Shown here in pieces: positions 32,438 through 42,140 of a stretch of 64,000 nucleotides of DNA; position 1 is the first letter of the stretch, and every line of letters begins with the position of its first letter. The notes below the pieces were generated by a model that was not told where the DNA came from, ran no database searches, and worked only from the letters and a program-made list of their open reading frames with translations. The translations under genes and the position numbers were made by a program. The DNA is from Flaccisagitta enflata. Its lineage: Eukaryota; Chaetognatha; Sagittoidea; Aphragmophora. The DNA lies in the NCBI GenBank assembly GCA_965153355.1, contig OZ231126.1, forward strand, positions 101,308,001 through 101,372,000. The letters run 5' to 3'.

Positions 32438-34615
32438 CTATTCTTGTAATCCCTGTGTGTCTACTATAATCTTTACAAAAGCTGTAACGTCCTTTACATA
32501 CATTCTGTTTGACTCCAAAAGGTTTAAAGGAACAAATAATGGGCATCCAGAAGCAATGTTCATCTCTGAAACGGGTCTCTTGAAAGAGGACGAATTAGGA
32601 TCTGGTCTGAATGCATCAACAACATGTTCACCCGCAGGGCCTTGGTCCAAAAGCATGAGGGTGACCTTTTGCTTGAAAGACCACGTCAATAAAGCGTCAT
32701 ACCGACTCCTCATGATTACAAAGAATAACGACATGTATTTGCCCTTGCCCATTCCGTCGCCATTTAAATAAATCCTGAAATTAAAAAAATCAAAAATTAG
32801 AATGTGTGCTCGCAACTTGGGTTATAAAATCTTCCAGAAAAATATGTATAGCTGGCAATATATAACAATAAGATCAACATCATTGATTCATTGGCCTAAT
32901 GCCTCATAAACAAAGCTCTTGCTCTTACCTGGCACACATCTTATATCCAAATCTGGAAGTAAAAAAACATGGAGAGTAGATGCTGGTTTGCGTTCCACTC
33001 ATGGCATCTTGCTTCTTTTTTGCAAAGTCACTAATTTTCCACACCAGAACTCCGTTGTAGGAAGTGCACTCCATCAATTCTGATCTCCTCAACTGATTGG
33101 CCAGAGCAACATCTTTCAGAGCCAAAGCATGTTCCAATTGCTGATAACAAGTATAAAACATTGATGAAATTTTTAATCATGTGCACGCGACTCTACAACC
33201 CACTCTGTCCGTCTTTTGGTTGGTTGGTCGGTCGGTCGGTAACACTTTGCTTTTTCGGCGTTTGTGGGCGGTTTTAGGGTTACTGCTCCTATCCAACTGC
33301 TTGGTAGAACTATTTCATCACTGCCCCTGCCCACCCACTAGAATAGCCTTGTATACGGCCTTTTTTAGGATAATACTTGAATATAACCATTTTTTACTTG
33401 CGTGCTATGCGACTTTACACTCCACTTAGCCAATTGGTTTGTCTGTTGGTCTGTTGGTCACATTTTACATTTTTTATTCATTTTATTCCTACTAAATTTT
33501 TTTTTTTCAGTCCATTAAGTCATTTAACGTCAAATTAGACCATTTTAAGTCAAACTACTGATTTTAGATCAATTTAAGTCCATCTAGGTCATTTAGATTC
33601 AATCTCACAAATTTTTGGTCATTTTAGATCATTCTGGGTCAATTTAAGTCAGTCAAAGTCATTTTATTCACTTATGGCATTTTAGTCATTTCAAATCAAT
33701 AACCACACCCACCTGAATCTTCCTTTCTTGGGCTTCTCTTGATTCACTTTCTTTTCTCCTTTGGTTGTCAATTTCGTTGATTTGGGTCAACAGTCTATCC
33801 AAAGAAACATTCAAAACCATCGCCATTTCTTCGTACTTGTCTGCCTTACGAAGGCACAATTCAAGTTTTTTCATAACCATACCACTAACATCCTCCTTTG
33901 AAGCAACAGCAACAGTGGTTGGCGGAAATGACAATGAACTTGCATTTAACATTGGCGTGGAATCAGATCTGACTATAAATTGTTGTTGACTTTCCAAAGT
34001 CTGCATCTGTGTGGAAAGACGATGTACTTCCAATTCTAAACTGGCGCTGTTGTTATGGTTGCTGTTACTTTTGGAGGCACCGGCTGATAATAAAACAGTA
34101 TTGACAGCAGCCCCATTGGCACTGTGTTGATGCAAAACTCAATCTGTTTTTCATTCATTTCTTGGCTCATTCCCAACCTAATTTTTTCCATATCTTCCAT
34201 TTCAAAATCATTTTTCAAAGGTCCACTGGATGGCCGCTGTTGCAACCCAACCATTGACACATTTTCCTTGTTCATCCTGGATTCATTTGATTTCTATAAT
34301 CTCACAACTCGTTTGTTTAAATACTCCATATGATCATGGCACTAATCTCTGTTATGAGCATCAAGACTTTCTCGGTTATGCCACTGTCCTTGACAACCAA
34401 AGGAACATTTTTGTCCAACTTTCCAGGAGGCTGGATTGGAAATGCAAATAACGTCTTCATGTATGTCAGTGATATGAATGCCATTGCTCTTGTTGTCAGA
34501 ATTACAAGCTTCAACATGCTTGTCCATGTTCATGAAATCTATTGGCGAAAAACAGTACTTATATGCAACAGGTCACTGTGGGCATTGATTTTCAACATGG
34601 GCAGCCAAATCAAAT
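32438..34615 (-). pseudogene. TRAF3-like adaptor: zinc fingers, coiled coil and TRAF-C domain, introns kept, stops present
   Basis: Three exons. Exon a (33713-34615) carries TRAF-type zinc-finger sequence (FDLAAHVENQCPQ, CSFGCQGQW) and a coiled coil ending ERKIQ. Exon b (32929-33140) begins QLEHALALKD and carries YNGVLVWKISDF...FGYKMCAR. Exon c (32438-32774) carries IYLNGDGMGKGKYMSLFFVI, DPNSSSFKRP and MNIASGCPLF, diagnostic of the TRAF-C (MATH) domain of TRAF2/3-type proteins, closest by memory to TRAF3. Junctions are canonical: CAG/GTGGGT with ATCAG/CAA, and CCAG/GTAAGA with TTTCAG/GAT, all in phase. Exon a has at least three in-frame stops (TGA in CPQ*PVAYKYC; TAG after HNRD and after RVVRL) and a frameshift near 34130. 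The RING end is absent upstream, where a HELQ copy lies 190 bp away. TRAF3 family members link immune receptors to NF-kB and interferon-type signalling. This copy looks dead or C-terminally expressible only. Confidence 0.88.
33175..33368 (+). repeat. Family A copy in a TRAF-like intron
   Basis: atcatgtgcacgcgactcta caac ... ccttgtatacggcctttttt. It is followed by TTTTAAGTCA-type units (33490-33690), which also appear in the long family A copies at 47520-47750 and 56770-57300. Confidence 0.8.
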
Positions 34616-34807
34616 CTGAGCAATAGTTTTTGAAATGGAAAAACAAATTGTTTGGTGCACTCATATGTTGGTTAAAATAAAAGTCAATAAATATGCACTA
34701 AATCTACCAAAAGAATATCATTACTTGCATATCAATAAATGTGCTTTCCAAAACATGTCACACCATCAAATCTTCAAAATTAAATATTCAGCCGATCCAT
34801 CTGTCAT

Positions 34808-37599
34808 TTATTTTCTCCTTTTTGGTAACTTGCCATCTCCGACACTGAATCGATTTGATTCCCTCATCTCTTCAGCTTCTTCCTCAAGGGCCTCCACTTT
34901 GTTCTCCAAAATCATCTTGGCCGATTCAATAACATCCAACGCCTTGGGATTTGACAGGAACTGAATAGCCTTGGTTAATTGCTGGGGCTCAGCATTGGCC
35001 ACATCGGCAATTTTCTTAAAACCTGCGTTCAGAAGCTGCTTTGCTCGACCAATTTTCACACCTGGTATTTCCATGAGTTGGTTGAGAGTTGGATTGGAGC
35101 ATTGAGTCAATCGCGGAATGAAATCTTTTAATAGCAATGGATATGCCCAAAACTCTTTCAACTCTTCCGTGAAATGCATCACGCAATCAGAAAACGCAGA
35201 CGCTCTTTGAAGAAGTCCTTGAATGAAACCTCTGTCGAGAGTGAACTTGGCTGCTACTTCCCAAATGGTTTTCTCAGCCATCAAATCCCGAAGCACGAGT
35301 GTCAAATAAAAACGAGCTATACTCAGAACACATCTACTTTGGACGTGACTTGTCACACCTACGAGCACGCATTGCCAAAATGCGACTCTCGAACACCTAT
35401 AAACTCAGCCGCGACTTCCAGTGGGAGTTGAGGCAGCTGGAAAACTCAAAATAAGTCATCCATTGTGGCTTAACAGTGCTTATTGTGTCATAGGGAGTTA
35501 CCAAATACAATAAATGAATTGTACACTCAAGGTTCAAATTCTGTAAATTGGCCTTCAGATCGCTGTATAATCGTTGAGACCAATCCACATTCACACCTCC
35601 TTTGTAAGTGGCTTTTCCCAAAGCAGTGACTCTTAAAAATTGACTACAAGGGTCTTGTACCAAGGCTGCGTCGGTGGTGTTGTAATGGCCATTGCAGCCG
35701 CTGCTTTTGGTGCCACCGTCACCCAATTTGGTACTCTTTTCTTTCAAACTGTTTTGTCCCTTTTCAAAGCTAATACTTTTGTTACCATCAATGGGCAATG
35801 TCATGGAAGAAGGAAGTATGTCAGCTATTTGTGAATAGAATATGAGCAAATTGCTGTTGATTTAGGAGATTGTCAGCGTTTGTTGTTGTTGTAGGTGACT
35901 GTGAGGGAGTGGAAATCTGCTGAGAATCAACATCGTCCACTTTCTTTGGGCAGCAAATGATCAGTTGGGCAGTAACCAAATCCTGGATGGCTTTGTCTGC
36001 GCAAACAACAATATCCACGCCCAACTTATCTTGCTGAACGTGCAACAACGTCTTTTTTAGGAAAGACACAATTGATTTTCGACACTGTGTAATTTCCAAA
36101 CCCACGCAAGACAGCACTAGCCGTTTCATGTACTCTTTGCCGCCACCGTCATATCTATTGCCATGGGCGTCCTTCAAATCCTGACGCAAGACTGCCGCTA
36201 AACTACTAACACAGTCGTCGTAGGATCCAGAAACAATCTTCATCACTTGGGCATAATCTTTAGGCTGCGCAATCAAATAACTCTCGCCTGAGTCGCCAAT
36301 CCCGGCTCTTCCGGCACGACCCACCATCTGCTTGTATTGACTTCTTGTAATAGGAGACAAAACAACATAAGGAGACCTGAGGATTACTCTTTTGGCGGGT
36401 AGATTAACGCCAGCAGCAAGAGTTGACGTACAAGTAAGAATAGAGAGAACTCCAGCACTGTACGCTTCTTCAATCAGACGACACTCACCAGCTGTTAACC
36501 CGCTATGGTGATAAGCTACGCCATAAGGGAGAGTCTTTTTTAGGACAGGGCAGATTCCCCCTGGAGTCTCAATCAGGAGATTCTTGTCTAAGTCTTTCCG
36601 CTCCTCTTCCCGAATCCGCCGAAGTTTATCTGGCATAGCACTACAAAGCATCACCGCAACATTTTCACAATTCTTTTTGCTGGCTCAGAATATCAGACAT
36701 GACTTCTCTGGAATCACTTCAGAAACCAAACCCTGGAGGTGGTCTGGGTCAAATTTTTCCATCTCTTCACTGTATGGAAATGTAATGTATCTGCTGTGAT
36801 GGATTTTATCCTCTTGGGTAGTAGCGCAATTGACGGCTGGCGTGGACTCCTTTGCCACTTCATATATGGACAAACCAATTTTGATGTATTCTACCAACTC
36901 AACCGGACGAAAGTTGTTTTCATAAACTTTGGCGCGCAGGAAAATCTGCAAATCTTTGATGTTGCTCAGCGTGGCAGACATGCCAACAATCTGCGTCCCT
37001 TCACAACAGTGGAGAACTTTGGTCAACATGGTCTCCAGCAAAGCACCATGAGACGTTCCATCACCAAGCATGTGCAGCTTATCAATCACAAATAATCCAA
37101 TTTCATTTTGTCTTTTGCCATTTTCAATGAGAGAGTTAAGTAGCGAGGCGGCTTTTTCAATGGTGCAAATGAATATAGTTTTCCGTTTGCGTCTCTTCCG
37201 CGGTTGAAAGGAGCCTTTAGCACCAGCATATTCCTCCACAGAAAATCCTAAACTGACGGAAAATGGCGCCAAGGCTTTTACTTTTTCTTGGACAATGGCC
37301 ACATAAGGGAGAACAAAAACCGCATCTTTGCGATGAAGCAAAAGCTCACGTAAGATGAGAATTTCAGCCACCAACGTCTTACCGCCAGAAGTTGGCAAGC
37401 TGTAAATGAGATTCTCCTTCTCCTTTAACCCATTCAATGACAAACACTGCTCTTGCCACTCATACAACTTCAATATTTTCCTGTGCTGTAGGAACAATTG
37501 TTTCACATAGAGGCTAAGTCCAAAAAACGGTCCATAATTGTCTTCAATGGTAGAATTGTTGCCCAATTCTAACTCATCATCATCCATCAGCTTGTCCAT
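34808..37599 (-). pseudogene. HELQ: HELQ (Hel308-type) DNA helicase, intronless copy, multiply disrupted
   Basis: Covers the Ski2-like helicase from just before motif Q to the C-terminal helix-hairpin-helix part. Order: YEWQEQCL, motif I PTSGGKT, motif Ib region, motif II, motif III GMSATL, then AYHHSGLT, TCTSTLAAGVNLPA (motif V) and QYKQMVGRAGRAG (motif VI), then winged-helix/ratchet sequence and IPGVKIGRAKQLLNAG (HhH). Defects: motif II reads DKLH instead of DEhH (Glu to Lys, loss of the catalytic glutamate); an in-frame TGA at 36685-36687 sits where relatives have a conserved Cys; frameshifts occur near 35840, 35435 and 35350. No introns interrupt about 900 codons, unlike the neighbouring TRAF copy, so it may be a retrocopy. 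The N-terminal region of normal HELQ is missing. HELQ acts in replication-fork and double-strand break repair; this copy cannot be active. Confidence 0.9.
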
Positions 37600-37689
37600 T
37601 TTATGCCAACTCAAATGATTTTTTTTCTTCGTTATCTTGGGCGAAAGCTAGCGGCAACAATGCTTAGCTTTTACCTATTTTTAGGCGGA

Positions 37690-37965
37690 CCCCTGAAGTT
37701 GGTTGAAATTCTTCTTTATGGCCTTTTTAATAATAATCTTTTGCTTTTCAGCCTCGCTTGGGATGATACCAAAACAAGTGTCTAGGCAAGTTTTTATTTC
37801 ATATCTTCATAACATTGTTTATCAACCTAATTCCAGCATTTAATCACATTATTGAAATCTTTTAACATCACATTTCATACCTTAAAAATGTTCAATAGAT
37901 TCAATCAAAGCTTAATAAAAACTTGTAGGATTATAGCAATATAATCGCTGCATCAAATTTAATCA
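37690..37965. repeat. Direct repeat upstream of the HELQ copy
   Basis: About 275 bp from ctgaagttggttgaaattct to cgctgcatcaaattt. Repeated in the same orientation, about 90% alike, at 40993-41264, upstream of the next minus-strand gene. Both copies lie 5' of a gene start, so it could be a shared promoter region. Confidence 0.9.
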
Positions 37966-38029
37966 CTGTTTAAAGTTTTTAACGTTCATAAACGCGGTTG
38001 CATTAGGCCAACAATGTAGATCACTTGTC

Positions 38030-38951
38030 CTAATTTTTGTTTATGCCAGCATTGCCACAGGGCAACAACATTGTGTTATGAATGATATGGCATCCACATT
38101 GTGGTTTTTCTTCATCAAGAGTACGCAGGAAATCTTCTTTTTCAAACATCTTCTTTATTGCGTTTCCACTGAGAGCAATATGTCTCTTTTCCACCCAACG
38201 GGTTGTTTCTGTGATAATGCAAAAAAAAGGTTCTGTTTTTTTTACAAATAATGCTTAACAGGTTCAGAGCTTATAACTTATATTCCAGGGTGATAGAAAA
38301 ATATGAAATTCCGTTTAACTTACCAACAAACGTATAGTCTCCATTGGGGGGTAGCATGAACACTACCCTAGGTTCTTCTCCATGGTTTTTGTCAGGCTTC
38401 TGGGCACTCACAGCTTCAAACATTTCAGGATATTTCGCCATCCACTCATTCACCCGGTTTAGACTTGATGAATTTGTTGGTCTGCCAGGATCCTCGGCCT
38501 CCATTTCCTCCCTGTCGGCGTTAATGCTCACCATCTCCATACCGGCATTGAGGCTAACCTCCTCCTCCTCCTCCTCCTCTTCGCTTTCATTGGATGCGGT
38601 TTCGTCTTCTGACAATTCTATACCATGTTCAGTATGTAAAACGGTTTGATCCAACCTCTTGAACGTGAACGGGTTGAAAAAAGCAATTGAGCCATCTTCA
38701 TCCAACTTTTTGAGAGTATCCAAAAAGTTAACAATCTCGTTAGATTGAAAAACAATCTGGTCGGAAAAGAAATGCCCATCACAATGATAGCCTTCAGGCG
38801 CCCTCCATTGGGTTGGCATATCTTCAATAGACCCTAAAATTGCGCGATGGGGTCCCACTTTGTGAAAATCACTGTCAGTTTCTTTTGTGACATTTTCAAG
38901 CATAATGCAATGATGTTTGTCTAAAACAATCGTTCTACAGAATGAATCCAT
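38030..38951 (-). CDS. Acidic-linker EKRHIAL protein, two-exon paralogue, function unknown
   Basis: Exon 1 (38324-38953; ATG at 38949-38951, 2 nt after acceptor GTTTTTGCAG) and exon 2 (38030-38208). The donor G/GTAAGT and acceptor ATTATCACAG/A join in phase 1 to read DYTFVET-TRWVEKRHIAL. The predicted product is 268 residues, starting MDSFCRTIVL. The N-terminal domain (about 1-115) is followed by an acidic Glu linker (about 130-140), a DPGRPTNSSSLNRVNEWM segment, and a C-terminal part with C-x-C and a final Cys, as in the paralogue at 29285-29966. This is the intact member of the pair. I know no family for it. Confidence 0.8.
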
Positions 38952-38959
38952 TTCTGCAA

Positions 38960-39004
38960 AAACAAAATAAAAAAAAAACACAAAAAAAAAAAAAAAAAAC
39001 AGGA
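38960..39004. promoter_or_regulatory. Polypyrimidine tract and 3' splice site before the MDSFC start
   Basis: On the minus strand a T-run (interrupted by A and G) of about 45 nt leads to TTTTGCAG directly before AAATGG. It is translated in the naive frame as a Phe-rich leader, which is therefore not protein. It implies a 5'-UTR intron or a trans-splice site. Confidence 0.7.
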
Positions 39005-39100
39005 AATTAGGCATAATCAATAAAAAATTTACATTTGCCAATTAGTCACTGTTTCTTTTTTTTGCAACATTCCATTGTCCTCTATTATGGCCAAAAGCGA

Positions 39101-40882
39101 TTAAACCGTGATAGGAGCCTCACCAAAGGTTCTTGTAAACTTGTAAAATGCTTTCACCATGAGTTCGGCTTCGTCCAACCATTTATCAACCATTGACCTA
39201 TCTTTTCTGGATTTTGGGCTCAGGTTTTTTGGCTCATCTAGATTTTGAATTCTTTTCTTGGAATATTTGGCCTTACGCCAAACCAGGGTCTGATTGAAGG
39301 TTTTCTTATTCTTATCTTTTATCAACATGACGTGAATACGATTTTGAGCCGCCATTTTCAGTCCCCATTTATGGAAAGATTGCTCATCTTGATATCCTTT
39401 GACTGAAGCTTGAAAGCATTCGGCGTCATAATCCAGATATGCTTGTAATTTCAATTGGTCATCGGTATCCTTCAAGTTGGTCTCATTTCCACTCGCATCC
39501 ATGGCATCACAAACATTGCCATTTCCCTCGTTCCCATATTGCCGCATACCATTTCCATATCCCTGGTCATTGGGGCCTTTTGCATAATCGTTGAAAAAAC
39601 GCCCCCTTCTTTGTGTAAATCCAGCTCCTGAGTTGCCACTGCCACTGCCATCTGTTGAATCATCGTCATCTCTTCTTTTCTTCTCACTCCAATTTCCATC
39701 CGGCACCAATTTTTCATCTTTCCTTTCTTCTTCCTCCTCTGCCTCCTTTTTTTCCTTTTCTTCCATCTCTCTGTACATTTGCAACCTTTTTTCTTTGATT
39801 ATCTCATCAGTGGGGCCATCTTCGGAGTAATGCTTATCTTCATCAAAACTATCATACCAATGTTGGGTTTTCTCTTGCCCCTTTGTTGATCTCAGCTGAG
39901 ACCAAACCTTGTTGTTTTCTTCCCTTCTCATCGACTCGGTTTGTCTCCTGTTCCCTATTTCCTCAGTTGAGCTAATTTTCTTATTTTGGATTCTTAATGA
40001 GTCCTCAAAACTTTTTCTCTTTTCTCCTCGGTTTTTGCCCCAAATGAGAAGAGCTCCTTCATTTTTGCGCCATTCGGGAATAGGCCTAATCCATTTGGGG
40101 GACCTTTCATGAATGGGAATATACCCATTGTCACCTTTGGTACCATCCATGGGGTAAGTAACTGCTTGGGTACCATCTGTATTACTTGGAGACCTTGGAT
40201 CATGAATGACAGACACTTCCTGCTCCTCCTCCTCAACTCCCTCCTCCTCTTCCTCCTCCTGTTTTTCTTCGCCCCTCTCAATCTCTACTTTAATATCTCG
40301 GAATGGACAATCTGAGGGAGAGTAGGGGTTATCTCCCGAATGATTTGATGCATTGTCGCGATGTTGATCGCCTTCATCCACGGGAATGTTGGGCATTGAA
40401 GATGATTGTCCCGATTCAAAGTACACTGCGACTAAGTTTGAGAGAGACTTTTTTGCCGCGTCTGAAACAATATTGACATTACATATGTGAGCCTCGGTCA
40501 ACGGGGCACTTCTTGCAGATTTGCTTGAAATTGCTTCAATTAAATTGATGAAAGATCTGGAAGCCGTCACTATGGCCTCCTCTACGCAAGACAAGGGGTA
40601 TAAAGTAGAATTGGCGAAGGCGTTTGGGTCTGCTTTCGACGCCACCTCCACCATACAGTTGGCACCAGGAGCATCCGGAGACAAAGGGACGGAGCCTTCA
40701 AAGACCTTTTCCGACGCCGCCTCCATCAGAGAGTTGGCACGAGGAGCATCCGACTCCAAAGGGATGGAGACTTCAAGGATCGCCCATCTCCACTTCCACT
40801 CGCTCCGCTGGACAGTTAGCACGAGGATCGTTTCCGACTCCAAAGGACGAGCCTTCAAAACCTCTTCCGACGCCGCCTCCAT
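39101..40882 (-). CDS. Large acidic, repeat-bearing cargo protein, function unknown
   Basis: 593-codon open frame, ending GEAPITV*. The N-terminal about 90 residues are degenerate 30-35 residue repeats (SDAPxANxxMEAASEKVFEGSVPL type). A related repeat continues upstream in another frame to about 40995, so the true start and one frame junction are uncertain. The middle has an acidic run (EEEEEEGVEEEEQE), RS-like and Lys/Glu helical stretches, and a Gly/Asn/Tyr-rich disordered part (NDQGYGNGMRQYGNEGNGN). The C-terminal about 110 residues look folded and basic (SFHKWGLKMAAQNRIHVMLIKDKNKK). I do not recognise the family. The composition suggests a nuclear or nucleic-acid-binding protein, an inference only. 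Confidence 0.6.
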   Translation of the reverse strand: MEAASEEVLKARPLESETILVLTVQRSEWKWRWAILEVSIPLESDAPRANSLMEAASEKVFEGSVPLSPDAPGANCMVEVASKADPNAFANSTLYPLSCVEEAIVTASRSFINLIEAISSKSARSAPLTEAHICNVNIVSDAAKKSLSNLVAVYFESGQSSSMPNIPVDEGDQHRDNASNHSGDNPYSPSDCPFRDIKVEIERGEEKQEEEEEEGVEEEEQEVSVIHDPRSPSNTDGTQAVTYPMDGTKGDNGYIPIHERSPKWIRPIPEWRKNEGALLIWGKNRGEKRKSFEDSLRIQNKKISSTEEIGNRRQTESMRREENNKVWSQLRSTKGQEKTQHWYDSFDEDKHYSEDGPTDEIIKEKRLQMYREMEEKEKKEAEEEEERKDEKLVPDGNWSEKKRRDDDDSTDGSGSGNSGAGFTQRRGRFFNDYAKGPNDQGYGNGMRQYGNEGNGNVCDAMDASGNETNLKDTDDQLKLQAYLDYDAECFQASVKGYQDEQSFHKWGLKMAAQNRIHVMLIKDKNKKTFNQTLVWRKAKYSKKRIQNLDEPKNLSPKSRKDRSMVDKWLDEAELMVKAFYKFTRTFGEAPITV

Positions 40883-40992
40883 CAGAGAGTTGGCACAAAT
40901 GCATTCAACTCCGAGGGGATGGAGCCTTCAACGTCCACTTTCAATTCCGCTTCCACCGCATCCACTGGACAATTGGCAGGAGGAGCATCCGA

Positions 40993-41264
40993 CTGAAGTT
41001 GGTTTAAATTCTTCTTTATGGCCTTTTAGATGATAATCTTTTGCTTTTGACCCTCGCTTGGGATAAAACCAAAACAAGTGTGTCTAGGCAAGTTTTGATT
41101 TCATATCTTCATTACATTGTTAATCAACCTAATTCCAGCATTTGATCACATAATTGAAGTCTTAAAACATCACATTTCATACCTTAAAAATGTACAATAG
41201 ATTCAATCAAAGCTTAATTAAAACTTGTAGGATTATAGCATTATAATTGCTGCATCAAATTTGG
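40993..41264. repeat. Direct repeat upstream of the 593-codon gene
   Basis: Second copy of 37690-37965 (ctgaagttggtttaaattct ... ttgctgcatcaaattt). Confidence 0.9.
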
Positions 41265-41539
41265 ATTCTTACTTATTCTAAATCATCATGTAACTCTCAC
41301 ACACTACTTATAGGTGTTGTCCTTGTTGCTCCTTCATCTATCTTCTTCCAAACCGAACTGCCTATCTATTTATGAAGGCCAACTGCCTTGTTACCCTAAA
41401 GGTAACCCTTATACAACCCTAAGGCTTAAACATAGTTTATAACTGTATCTGTGGCTAAATACTTTTCCTCCTTGTGTACATCAATAATGCTGCTTGCAGC
41501 AGTCCTATATCCATTAACTCACACCCACAAATCTTACAA

Positions 41540-42140
41540 GTAGTAGGTCTATCCACTAGTTTTGGGAAACTTTAAAGCAACTTTAAAGCAACTTTAAAAA
41601 TCGTAAAAGTAGAGGGTCCAGCAGCTGGGTTTGGGAAGCTTTAAAGCAACTTTTAAGCAACTTTAAATTAACTTTAAAAATCGTAAAAGTAGAGGGTCCA
41701 GCAGCTGGGTTTGGGAAACTTTAAAGCAATTTTTTAAGCAACTTAAAGCAACTTTAAAAATCGTAAAAGTAGAGGGTCCATCAGCTGTGTTTGGGAAACT
41801 TTAAAGCAACTTTTAAGCAACTTTAAAACAACTTTAAAAATTGTAAGAGTAGAGGGTCCAGCAGCTGGGTTTGGGAAACTTTAAAGCAATTTTTTAAGCA
41901 ACTTTAAAACAACTTTAAAAATCGTAAAAGTAGAAGGTCCTTAGCCTGGTTTTAGGAAACCTTCATAATAAAAACTTCATTTTAAAATTTCAGTAAAAGT
42001 AGAGGGTCCTTAGCCAGGTTTTAGGAAACCTTCATAATAAAACTTCATTTTAAAATTTTGGTAAAAGTAGAGGGTCCTAGGCCTGAATATAGAAAACTTC
42101 AAATCAATTTTCAAAAAATCAACAAAAGTAGGAAATCCTA
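41540..42140. repeat. Tandem array, about 80-bp unit
   Basis: Units contain gtaaaagtagagggtccagc agctgggtttgggaaacttt aaagcaacttttaagcaact. About five close copies are followed by two or three diverged ones (tccttagccaggttttagga). Confidence 0.92.

Noticed and set aside
34615-34808. HELQ-TRAF fusion gene
   Set aside because: The HELQ copy ends in a proper stop at 34808 and the TRAF exon begins after its own acceptor. The frames are not joined.
38960-39041. Signal peptide or membrane anchor (Phe-rich leader) on the 38-kb gene
   Set aside because: The Phe-rich leader is a translated polypyrimidine tract ending in TTTTGCAG directly before the real ATG.
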